In this document: one piece after another, positions 17,279 through 24,380 of the stretch
Layout: every line of letters starts with the position of its first letter
How positions within the stretch are numbered: position 1 is the first letter of the stretch
Source: Terriglobia bacterium
GTDB lineage: Bacteria; Acidobacteriota; Terriglobia; Terriglobales; Acidobacteriaceae
Direction of reading: 5' to 3'
Length of the DNA stretch: 64,000 bases
NCBI GenBank assembly: GCA_020073385.1
Contig: JAIQFH010000029.1
Location: 28,802 to 92,801, forward strand
Position numbers and translations under genes: made by a program
The notes under the pieces: model-generated
Database searches by the model: none
Seen by the model: the letters and a program-made list of their open reading frames with translations, nothing else
Told to the model about the DNA's origin: nothing

Positions 17279-17371
17279 TTGGTAAAGAAGCAACGCGGCC
17301 TCTGGGAAGGGGCCGCGAAGATGTTGGCACAATTGCAGAGTGACTTTGAGGAATCCGGGCCGAAGCGGTGA
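17279..17371 (+). CDS. Possible 30-residue peptide gene
   Basis: A TTG at 17279, two bases after the upstream stop, opens a 30-codon frame (MVKKQRGLWEGAAKMLAQLQ then a charged tail). The composition is protein-like and the position fits translational coupling. A stem CGCGGCC / GGCCGCG (17294-17317) lies inside. It is too short to be certain. Confidence 0.3.
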   Translation: MVKKQRGLWEGAAKMLAQLQSDFEESGPKR

Positions 17372-17376
17372 TGGGC

Positions 17377-17523
17377 TTACGCCTTCTTGCCGCGTGGCTT
17401 GCCTTTCATAGGAGCGAGTTGCCTTCTGAGGCTATCTGTCAATCGAATCTTCAGGTACTTGACGTGAGTTTTCGGGTCAACCTCGACCTGTACTTGCTGG
17501 TTTTTCGGCATCAGTTTTTTCAT
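17377..17523 (-). CDS. Small basic hypothetical protein
   Basis: A 48-residue protein (MKKLMPKNQQVQVEVDPKTH onward) ending in a Lys/Arg-rich tail. The ATG at 17523 has GAGG five bases upstream; a longer reading to 17610 overlaps the previous gene. It is the last gene of the leftward block. Confidence 0.5.
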   Translation of the reverse strand: MKKLMPKNQQVQVEVDPKTHVKYLKIRLTDSLRRQLAPMKGKPRGKKA

Positions 17524-17566
17524 GTGGCCTCGCAGGTTGATTATCAAACAATTGTTCAAACTCGGT

Positions 17567-17857
17567 TCACTTGCTTTTCTTGACCCTTTCGAGTTGCTTC
17601 TTAAGTGCATTTTCGATGCGATCTGTTTGCTTCAGAAGTTTCTCAATGGGGTGCAAATCGGAACTCAGCTTGTTCATTTCTTCCGTGAAATCCTCGGGGA
17701 AGATCAACTGTGAGTTGACCCATTCCTTATGTGCCTGAATTTCACCACTTCGGATGGCGTTCAAGTGATCCTGCATTTGATGGACTACGTGAAGTTTTGT
17801 TTTCACCTCAGCCGCGTCCATGTTGCCTATCTGTCGTATGATTGCTTCCTCGTTCAT
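17567..17857 (-). CDS. Hypothetical protein of the leftward block
   Basis: A 96-residue charged helical protein with a GGAAGGTGAAGA ribosome site. The stretch VVHQMQDHLNAIRSGEIQAH and the basic C-terminus suggest coiled coil. No family recognised. It directly follows the AlpA-like gene. Confidence 0.6.
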   Translation of the reverse strand: MNEEAIIRQIGNMDAAEVKTKLHVVHQMQDHLNAIRSGEIQAHKEWVNSQLIFPEDFTEEMNKLSSDLHPIEKLLKQTDRIENALKKQLERVKKSK

Positions 17858-17860
17858 TCT

Positions 17861-18064
17861 TCACCTTCCGTGTGCTACCAACTTCTCAATCCACTCCTCA
17901 ACATCACTCTTGCGAAAACGCACGTTGCCGTTGATCCTCAAAACCGGTAATGGGGCCTCGCGCATCGCACCTGAGCGCGTGCGTGCCCGCGTCATCTCAT
18001 ACACCTGGCCTTTGCTCATCTTGAGCATCGCAGCCAACTCAGCAACGGTCAGGATTTCAGTCAT
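17861..18064 (-). CDS. Second AlpA/excisionase-like HTH protein
   Basis: A 67-residue HTH_17-type protein: LTVAELAAMLKMSKGQVYEM is the helix-turn-helix, followed by LPVLRINGNVRF and SDVEEWIEKL. It matches the protein at 12092-12292 position by position across most of its length, so the two are paralogues on opposite strands of the same element. ATG at 18064 is chosen because it starts the domain; longer in-frame extensions lack similarity. One paralogue may be the excisionase and the other a transcription switch. Confidence 0.8.
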   Translation of the reverse strand: MTEILTVAELAAMLKMSKGQVYEMTRARTRSGAMREAPLPVLRINGNVRFRKSDVEEWIEKLVAHGR

Positions 18065-18095
18065 TGGGATCGTGCCTTCGGGCCGAAGTGAGTCC

Positions 18096-18686
18096 TCAGG
18101 TTGGCAGGGTTCGCCTGATATTCTGCATAGTTCTGATTTGATGTAGCAACATGCGATAGGCAGATGCAGCTTCGGGATGTACATTGCCAACATTCTCGTT
18201 ATTGTTCAGTCCCACATTGCCCAAAAAATCACGAGCAACATCCTCGCCCCAGTTGTCCCAGAGGATTTTTCCCGTTGCCTGACTCCAAGCCTGAACTTCT
18301 TCAGCCCAGAACTGACAGAACCTGCCCTCACCTGCATTTCCAGTCCTCGGGGCCTGCCCATCGAGCCACTGACTCCTTCGACTAAGCTCATTGAGTTTTT
18401 GCAGTGCAAGCTTGCCAGCATGATCTTTCGCGGCCTTCTCGCTTCGACCTTTCGACATAAACCCGAAGCTCCAAATTAGACCGATAATCCCAAGCAACAT
18501 CAGGAAGATATTGAATGCTGTGCTGAGAGCGGAATGCATCAGTCGCGCAATACCAATGCTGATGAGCCAAGCCCACACAGGGGGCATGATGAATCTCTCA
18601 AAGATCAACCTTGCCAGTTCCCAAGAAGCGTGACTCTTAAGCCATTCGAGCCCGAGTGTGTGTGATTCTGATGGTTGGTTATCCAT
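18096..18686 (-). CDS. Membrane protein of the satellite element, unknown
   Basis: A 196-residue protein with a hydrophobic region at about residues 33-75 (two helices, including AFNIFLMLLGIIGLIWSF) and a soluble C-terminal domain rich in Trp and Asn. No family recognised. As the first gene of the leftward block near the right attachment site, it could be an accessory or exclusion function. Confidence 0.6.
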   Translation of the reverse strand: MDNQPSESHTLGLEWLKSHASWELARLIFERFIMPPVWAWLISIGIARLMHSALSTAFNIFLMLLGIIGLIWSFGFMSKGRSEKAAKDHAGKLALQKLNELSRRSQWLDGQAPRTGNAGEGRFCQFWAEEVQAWSQATGKILWDNWGEDVARDFLGNVGLNNNENVGNVHPEAASAYRMLLHQIRTMQNIRRTLPT

Positions 18687-18759
18687 TTTGCATCCTTACT
18701 TTGCGCTCGCAGTATATCGTTGCGGCCACAACTTTAAACCCTACTAAGTCGCTAGACTT

Positions 18760-18779
18760 GTCGGCTAATGGTCGGCTAA
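18760..18779. repeat. Paired GTCGGCTAA repeats at right end
   Basis: GTCGGCTAA at 18760-18768 and 18771-18779, spaced 11 bp, match the pair next to the integrase. They lie about 90 bp inside the right attachment site, as expected for integrase arm sites. Confidence 0.6.
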
Positions 18780-18871
18780 AGTCTGCCGTACACCCCCGGA
18801 AACAGCAGAATTCAGCGGAAACGTGCGGTTGCAAGTTACTGACAAGAAAGGCCGCGTGACCTTTATGGCCC

Positions 18872-18912
18872 TTTAGGAAACCGCTGCTCTATCCATCTGA
18901 GCTACGGGGCCA
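18872..18912. repeat. Right attachment site, orphan 5' half of tRNA-Arg
   Basis: A 41-bp perfect copy of 7478-7518, but followed on the tRNA 3' side by unrelated sequence, so it is not a functional tRNA. It is the original chromosomal 5' half. Reading leftward, a -10-like GATAAT (plus-strand ATTATC at 18926-18931) lies 14 bp before the tRNA start, consistent with the native tRNA promoter left behind here. Confidence 0.85.
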
Positions 18913-18940
18913 AGGGAGCACCCTAATTATCTCACGCGAA

Positions 18941-20125
18941 TTACGAGTTCTCGGGACTGGGGGCAGCCTGCAAGGGCCATAACGAATCGGGTCGGAGGGG
19001 AGCGGCAGTGGCTTTCCTCGGATCTCTACGCTCGAATTTGGTCTTCAGGCGCAAGAACCGGTTTTCGATCAAGTAGTACGAGCAAGTGCCGAAGAGCGCC
19101 GACATGGCAACCACCGCCGGAAGGCGAAACCACAGAGAGTGCGTTCCAAAGAGCACGATCACCAGGCGGTTGGCGAGCATATGGTAGAGAAACATCCCAT
19201 AGGAAATCTTTCCCAGATACACAGTCACCTTCCAGTTCAGCCAGCCCCATAGCCTTGAGTGTCCCAGGGCGATAACCTGCACCAGCAAGACCGCTGTAAG
19301 CAGCGGATCCAGGAGGAAACCTACGGAAAACGTGTACGCAAGACCGCGATGGAAGGAGATCGCAATGGAGGCAATCGCCAGTAGCAACGGAACCAGTGAA
19401 AACCAGGTTCGGGCAGTAATCCAGTTCCAGAACCATGTTCCTACGCCGCGTTTCAGAAGAACAGCCAGCAGGCAGCCGATCAGGATGTGATCGGCCCTGG
19501 TGTCGAACGAATAGGTCAGCCATTTTTCGCGGACGTGAAGGCCGAAGAAAAGAACCAGGCGATGGATATTGATCAATACGATGGCGGCAATCAGAACGTA
19601 CGTGAGCCGTCGAAGCTTCTTATGAAATACCACGAACACGCAGGGCCACAGAAGATAAAACTGTTCTTCGACGGACAGTGCCCAGGTGTGCTGGGCGGTG
19701 TGGGCGATGTTGGGAGTCAGGGCAAGACGGTAATTGATGGTGTAAAAGAAGGCACTCAGATAGTCGAAGAGCAGCGATCGATTGGGCCATGCGAGGGTAA
19801 TCCAACGCGCGGCTATCGAGAGGATCAGGAAGACGTAGAAGGCAGGAAAAATTCGGAGGATGCGGCGGACATAAAAGTTGCGTATGGATACATCTCCGGT
19901 TCTTTCCGACTCATTGAGCAGCATCCAGGTAATCAGAAAACCGCTGAGGACGAAAAATGTCAGAACGCCGCGGCCTTCAGGAGCAAACGGAACATGCAAG
20001 TGGTGGAAGATCACCAGTAGTACGGCGACCGCGCGCAATCCGTCGAGAGATGGGATTTTCTTCTGGCTGAGGCTGGTGCTCAGTCGGGCATTCAGAACTG
20101 CAGCGCGCGCAAGTTTATCCGCCAT
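18941..20125 (-). CDS. Acyltransferase 3 family membrane protein
   Basis: A 394-residue OafA/YrhL-like O-acyltransferase with about ten membrane helices. It starts with the family signature SLDGLRAVAVLLVIFHH (catalytic-type histidines in the first helix), then FFVLSGFLITWMLL, YVRRILRIFPAF and WALSVEEQFYLLWP. It transfers acyl groups, usually acetyl, to surface polysaccharide or lipid. It begins just outside the right attachment site. The acceptor is unknown. Confidence 0.9.
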   Translation of the reverse strand: MADKLARAAVLNARLSTSLSQKKIPSLDGLRAVAVLLVIFHHLHVPFAPEGRGVLTFFVLSGFLITWMLLNESERTGDVSIRNFYVRRILRIFPAFYVFLILSIAARWITLAWPNRSLLFDYLSAFFYTINYRLALTPNIAHTAQHTWALSVEEQFYLLWPCVFVVFHKKLRRLTYVLIAAIVLINIHRLVLFFGLHVREKWLTYSFDTRADHILIGCLLAVLLKRGVGTWFWNWITARTWFSLVPLLLAIASIAISFHRGLAYTFSVGFLLDPLLTAVLLVQVIALGHSRLWGWLNWKVTVYLGKISYGMFLYHMLANRLVIVLFGTHSLWFRLPAVVAMSALFGTCSYYLIENRFLRLKTKFERRDPRKATAAPLRPDSLWPLQAAPSPENS

Positions 20126-20496
20126 GGCGTAGTGGGACGAAAGCCCGCATCGCTGGAGGATTATTGTCCGAGGGGGGATTAACCAGATAGCGGACGGAGG
20201 CGACGCGAATACCGCTAATTCAGAGACGCAGTATAGCAGTTAGGGCCGGGAATTGCCATGGGTGGAAGATGTTTAGAATTAATCACTTCGGGACAATGCT
20301 GCACCCGTTACGCAACTCCCTGGATTACTCCTCACGGACCGAGCGGAAACAACGCCCCCAAGGAATATTTTCGATAGCGCCTATAGCACTTTTGAGAGTT
20401 TCTGGTAAGGGCTGGGCTACAATTCGTGGTGCAATTCACAAACAATCAAAGCGAGGCGGGTAGTTCATACTGCGCACGCGGGTGTGAACGACAAAT
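20126..20496. other. Intergenic region between divergent genes
   Basis: About 370 bp between the divergent acyltransferase and transporter genes. Promoters for both should be here. No gene, strong palindrome or RNA motif is seen. Confidence 0.4.
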
Positions 20497-22287
20497 ATGA
20501 TGATGGCTCACATGACCACGAGCGCTTCGTCGGTTCTCGACGACAAGAAAGTCTTCTACAACCGCTTTCTACTGATCGTTGCCGGCCTCGGAGGGCTGCT
20601 GTATGGCGTCGACGTAGGAATCATTGCGGGGGCGCTTCCGTATCTGGAAGCAACCTCGGGACTCAATGCGGGGCAGCTTTCCATTGTGGTCGCCGCCGTT
20701 CTCCTGGGTAGCGTGATCTCAACCCTGTTTGCAGGGTTGCTCGCCGATTGGATTGGGCGCAAATGGCTGATGGCACTGAGCGGTGTCCTGTTTGTCATCA
20801 GCATCCCCATGATCGCGCTGGCACAGGGATACACGCCACTTGTTCTGGGGAGACTATTGCAGGGTGTGAGCGCAGGACTCATCGGGGTGGTGGTACCGCT
20901 CTATCTGGCGGAGTGTCTAACGGCTTCGAGCCGAGGTAAGGGAACCGGAATCTTTCAGTGGCTTCTGACGTTAGGGATCGTAACGGCAGCGCTGGTTGGA
21001 GCTTATTTCAGCTATCGCGTCGATGTGGTTGCAAAGCTTGGGGATGCTGCGAAGCTGCTGGCCTTCAAAGACTCAGCCTGGCGAGGAATCTTCTGGGTGT
21101 CGATGCCGCCGGGAGTGTTATTCGTAATTGGCAGTTTCATGGTCGCAGAGTCGCCACGCTGGCTGCTGCGGCGAGGCAAAAGAGCCGCAGCACTCACCTC
21201 ACTTCTGCGCTCTCGCACTGAAGAACAGGCGAATCTCGAAATCAGTGAGATGGAAGAGCTCAATGCATCGGAAAAGGCGAAAGGTTCCGGAGATGCGAAA
21301 CTTAAAGACAGCTTGCTCCGGCGCAAGTATGTAATTCCGTTTGTACTGGCCTGCATCATACTCGCCTGTAATCAGACGACTGGGATCAATTCCATTATTG
21401 CCTACAACACCAACATTCTCCTGCAGAGTGGACTCTCCGACGTCGCCGCGCACTGGGGCTACGTCGTGTTTACGATCATCAATTTCCTGGTCACGTTCGC
21501 CAGTGTTGTGTTGGTGGATCGCAAGGGGCGCAAGTTCCTGCTAGCCGTAGGCACCGGCGGGATCATTCTTTCGCTTCTTTGCACGGGAACAATTTTCTTG
21601 AAGACTGAGAAACTGCGCGTAGATGCGAAAAATGCCGTGCAGAGCCTAGTCAAGCCGGATCAAACGCTGACGTTGACTTACAGTCCGGAGTGGGCCAAGC
21701 CTTTCAGCGGTGATGATGCAAGGCCGAGATCACTGGTGGTCATCTATTCCTATGGCGACTTCCGCGCTGCCACGCCGGTTTTGCGCTCCGATGATCCTGC
21801 AGGCAAACCGATCGAGATCAAACGCGAAAGCTCAATTCCTGCGAACAAGGTGGTGGCTTTCTTCTCGAAACCGTTTGGAAACCTCGATGCAGCGAGACGC
21901 GCCCCCTTGCGCATTGATAATGCTTTGATCACTCCGGTCCCAGCTCCGCGCAATGGGTGGATTGTGGCGATCACTTTGTTCATCTTCATGGCGTTTTACG
22001 CGGTGGGACCCGGAGTTTGCGTGTGGCTGGCCCTTTCGGAATTGATGCCGACGCGGATTCGATCGAATGGGATGAGCATTGCGCTGGTGCTCAATCAGGC
22101 GGTTTCGACTACGATTGCGGCCATTTTCCTGCCCACAGTCGGCAAGTATGGGTATTCGACGATGTTCTTCGGGTTCGCGGCTTGCACCGTAATTTATTTC
22201 GTAACTGCGACCTGGTTCCTGCCGGAGACGAAGGGGAAAACGCTGGAGGAGATTGAAGCGCACTTCGAGGGCGCGGCGAAGGCGTAG
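20497..22287 (+). CDS. MFS sugar porter with large extra loop
   Basis: A 596-residue major facilitator of the sugar porter family. Family signatures are present: LLYGVDVGIIAGALPYL in helix 1, DWIGRKW in loop 2-3, AESPRWLL after helix 6, DRKGRK in loop 8-9, and LPETKGKTLEEIE at the end. An insertion of roughly 120 residues between helix 9 and helix 10 (about residues 370-490) is absent from ordinary porters of 460-500 residues. It should import a hexose or disaccharide with protons. Next to a GlmS-like isomerase gene, an amino sugar is possible. The start is one of three consecutive ATGs. Confidence 0.88.
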   Translation: MMMAHMTTSASSVLDDKKVFYNRFLLIVAGLGGLLYGVDVGIIAGALPYLEATSGLNAGQLSIVVAAVLLGSVISTLFAGLLADWIGRKWLMALSGVLFVISIPMIALAQGYTPLVLGRLLQGVSAGLIGVVVPLYLAECLTASSRGKGTGIFQWLLTLGIVTAALVGAYFSYRVDVVAKLGDAAKLLAFKDSAWRGIFWVSMPPGVLFVIGSFMVAESPRWLLRRGKRAAALTSLLRSRTEEQANLEISEMEELNASEKAKGSGDAKLKDSLLRRKYVIPFVLACIILACNQTTGINSIIAYNTNILLQSGLSDVAAHWGYVVFTIINFLVTFASVVLVDRKGRKFLLAVGTGGIILSLLCTGTIFLKTEKLRVDAKNAVQSLVKPDQTLTLTYSPEWAKPFSGDDARPRSLVVIYSYGDFRAATPVLRSDDPAGKPIEIKRESSIPANKVVAFFSKPFGNLDAARRAPLRIDNALITPVPAPRNGWIVAITLFIFMAFYAVGPGVCVWLALSELMPTRIRSNGMSIALVLNQAVSTTIAAIFLPTVGKYGYSTMFFGFAACTVIYFVTATWFLPETKGKTLEEIEAHFEGAAKA

Positions 22288-22310
22288 CGGCATTGCTCGG
22301 CTGCAGGGGC

Positions 22311-22352
22311 CAAGATGGCCCCGCCACAGCCGGCGAGGACGCCGGCGCTACA
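22311..22352. repeat. REP-like GC-rich palindromes
   Basis: GCCGGCG-AGGACG-CCGGCGC forms a short hairpin downstream of the transporter gene, preceded by TGGCCCCGCCACAG. It is a typical intergenic repeat, possibly stabilising the mRNA end. Confidence 0.45.
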
Positions 22353-22414
22353 TTGGATCGAATGCACAGCGTCGTTTAGTCCTAGGTTCTTGTTCTTAAC
22401 TCTCATTATCATTT

Positions 22415-23560
22415 ATGCCAACTGACAAACATACGAACGGTTCCAGCGACAACTTTGCTCATGCGATGCGGCGGGAGATTTATGAGCAGCCTGACGCGAT
22501 TGCCCGAACGATCGAGAAGCATCTCAAGGACGACATCATTTTCCCGGGCGAACTGCAGCCCATCGAGGGCGCGCTGCTGACCTTTGAGAAGCTGATTATC
22601 GCCGCCAGCGGGTCGAGCCGCCACGCGGGCCTGGCGGGCGAAATCATGATTGAGGATCTTTCCGGTGTGGCGGTCGATGTCGAGTATGCCAGCGAGTACT
22701 GCTACCGTTCGACACACGCCGCGGTCGATCCGATTGTCATGGTCATTACTCAGTCGGGCGAAACGGCCGACACCATTGCGGCGCAGCGCGAAGCGCTGAC
22801 GCGTGGAGTGAAAACCATTGCGATTTCGAATGTGCCGGACACTACGATCGTCCGCGAGGCCGGCGCGGCGCTGATTACAGGAGCCGGGCCAGAGCGGTCG
22901 ATTCCGGCAACGAAGAGTTTTACTACGCAGGTCACGATTCTCTATCTCATGGCGCTTTTTCTGGCGCGTAAGCGGGGCCGGATGACCTCGGAGGTAACGC
23001 GATCGTACCTGAAGCATTTGCTGCGTCTGCCCGAAGCGATCGAGAAGAATCTTTCCACCTGGGATGGCCTCGCGGAGGAATTCGGGCAGGTACATTTCCC
23101 GGCCGAAAAATTCCTGTATCTCGGACGGGGCGTGCATTACGCCATCGCTCGTGAAGGTGCACTAAAACTGAAGGAAATCTCGTATGCGCACGCAGAGGGA
23201 TATCCCGTGGGAGAATTGAAACACGGCCCCAACGCCCTGGTCGACGAAAAGCTGCCCGTGGTGGTATTGGCGACCTCCGATCGCAGAGATCCTGATTCTG
23301 TGCTGCGGTACCGTCGCACACTCGACGTGATGAAGGAAGTGCGCTCGCGGCGCGGGCAGTTGGTGACCGTTGCAACCGACGGCGACCAAGAAGTTGGGGC
23401 GATTGCTGATCAGGTGTTTTATGTTCCGGCCGCTCCGGAGCTGCTGCTGCCGATTCTGGAAGTGATTCCTCTGCAGCTGTTCGCCTATCACGTCGCCGTG
23501 AAGAAGGGATACGACGTTGACCATCCGCGAAACCTGGTCAAGGCGGTGGTTACGGAATAG
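22415..23560 (+). CDS. GlmS-like sugar isomerase without glutaminase domain
   Basis: A 381-residue protein matching the isomerase part of glucosamine-6-phosphate synthase: MRREIYEQPDAI is the linker that follows the glutaminase domain in GlmS. Two SIS domains follow, with ITQSGETADT near residue 110 and REGALKLKEISYAHAEGYPV near 245, ELKHGPNALV, and a C-terminal NLVKAVVTE like the GlmS tail NLAKSVTVE. The 240-residue N-terminal glutaminase domain with its Cys1 is absent. It may be a glucosamine-6-phosphate deaminase or an ammonia-dependent aminating isomerase, like other standalone SIS enzymes. It lies behind a sugar transporter. Confidence 0.85.
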   Translation: MPTDKHTNGSSDNFAHAMRREIYEQPDAIARTIEKHLKDDIIFPGELQPIEGALLTFEKLIIAASGSSRHAGLAGEIMIEDLSGVAVDVEYASEYCYRSTHAAVDPIVMVITQSGETADTIAAQREALTRGVKTIAISNVPDTTIVREAGAALITGAGPERSIPATKSFTTQVTILYLMALFLARKRGRMTSEVTRSYLKHLLRLPEAIEKNLSTWDGLAEEFGQVHFPAEKFLYLGRGVHYAIAREGALKLKEISYAHAEGYPVGELKHGPNALVDEKLPVVVLATSDRRDPDSVLRYRRTLDVMKEVRSRRGQLVTVATDGDQEVGAIADQVFYVPAAPELLLPILEVIPLQLFAYHVAVKKGYDVDHPRNLVKAVVTE

Positions 23561-24251
23561 GACAGGGGCCACGGCGCGATGGACTCGAGGGACTGATCGG
23601 GTCATCGCCTTTGCAGAGAACCCACACGGTCGTGCCGCCAATCGCCACAGCTCCAGCGGCTATTGGCCAAGGACCGTTCAACACCGCGCCTATTGCCGAC
23701 GCCTTCTTGGCAGCCGGCGTACATTCCTCCTCACGAGACTTCTGTTCGCTTTCGCGCACGATATCGCGGGGGAACGACTGGGAGGGATTCTTAGCTTCCT
23801 GCGCCTTTTTCGCTCGGCTATCGATGTAGACATCACTCTTAGTGGCGTTGACCGTTACTTTGCCGTTTACATCCGAGACGTCGTACTGCGTCCACTGTGA
23901 AAGGTTGACTGGAACCACGGTCAGACAGCCCACTCGCACGCGCAAACCTCTCGTGGTGGTGACCGACAGGCTGCCGTGATCAAGGACCAGTTCGTCGCCG
24001 TCGAATTGCACCACGCTATCAGCGTTGATATCGGCGCTGGAACCGGTGAGGTCAATCCGCGCGACCGCATTCTTGGGAGTTTCGACCAGGTCATCCGGAA
24101 ACAACGCGATGGATGTGGGAGCCGAATTATTGTTGACGAGGACGCCCGAGCCACTGCTGCGTAGGATGGCCGCCGCAGTCTCCTGGGCGTCGAGCGACAC
24201 CGGGAGAACGACGGCCATGGAAATGCACACGAAATGGCTCCATCGCAGCAA
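23550..24251 (-). CDS. Secreted FecR-like domain protein
   Basis: A 233-residue exported protein beginning with TTG (AGG upstream) and a signal peptide ending in DAQ. Residues 25-130 show the FecR-like beta pattern (PDDLVETPKNAVARIDL, VVQFDGDELVLDHGSLSV) often found in acidobacterial proteins. A hydrophobic stretch near residue 200 (WPIAAGAVAIGGTTVWVL) may anchor the C-terminus. Two cysteine pairs are present. It is convergent with the isomerase gene, overlapping it by 11 bp at the 3' ends. Confidence 0.65.
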   Translation of the reverse strand: MLRWSHFVCISMAVVLPVSLDAQETAAAILRSSGSGVLVNNNSAPTSIALFPDDLVETPKNAVARIDLTGSSADINADSVVQFDGDELVLDHGSLSVTTTRGLRVRVGCLTVVPVNLSQWTQYDVSDVNGKVTVNATKSDVYIDSRAKKAQEAKNPSQSFPRDIVRESEQKSREEECTPAAKKASAIGAVLNGPWPIAAGAVAIGGTTVWVLCKGDDPISPSSPSRRGPCPIP

Positions 24252-24380
24252 GCACCTATCCCAATTTTTTCCGCACTGACTCCTGCAAAGAGCTTAGCGT
24301 CAGAAGTTGGGGTCGACTATTGGCTGCTCAGGTGCGCTGGCAAACCTTGGCATCAAACGTGAGATGGTTAGGATAGGCTC

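Larger units (their letters stand above)
7478..18912. mobile_element. Phage-satellite-like integrated element in tRNA-Arg
   Basis: An 11.4-kb insertion bounded by identical 41-bp repeats of the 5' half of tRNA-Arg (7478-7518 and 18872-18912). Genes in order: tyrosine integrase, small membrane protein (reverse), basic protein, D5-type helicase, small protein, AlpA-like HTH, terminase small subunit, terminase large subunit, a string of small unknown proteins, then a reverse block with a second AlpA-like HTH and a membrane protein. Many genes overlap by ATGA and have strong ribosome sites, which argues against decay. No portal, capsid, protease, tail or lysis gene is recognisable. It is therefore more like a satellite (P4/PICI concept) than a complete prophage; helper dependence is inferred. 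Confidence 0.8.

Noticed and set aside
18872..18912. A second tRNA-Arg gene
   Set aside because: Only the 5' half is present; the 3' half and T arm are missing, so it is the right attachment site.
7478..18912. Complete prophage
   Set aside because: No portal, capsid, tail or lysis genes are recognisable and the length is only 11.4 kb, while the existing genes are intact.
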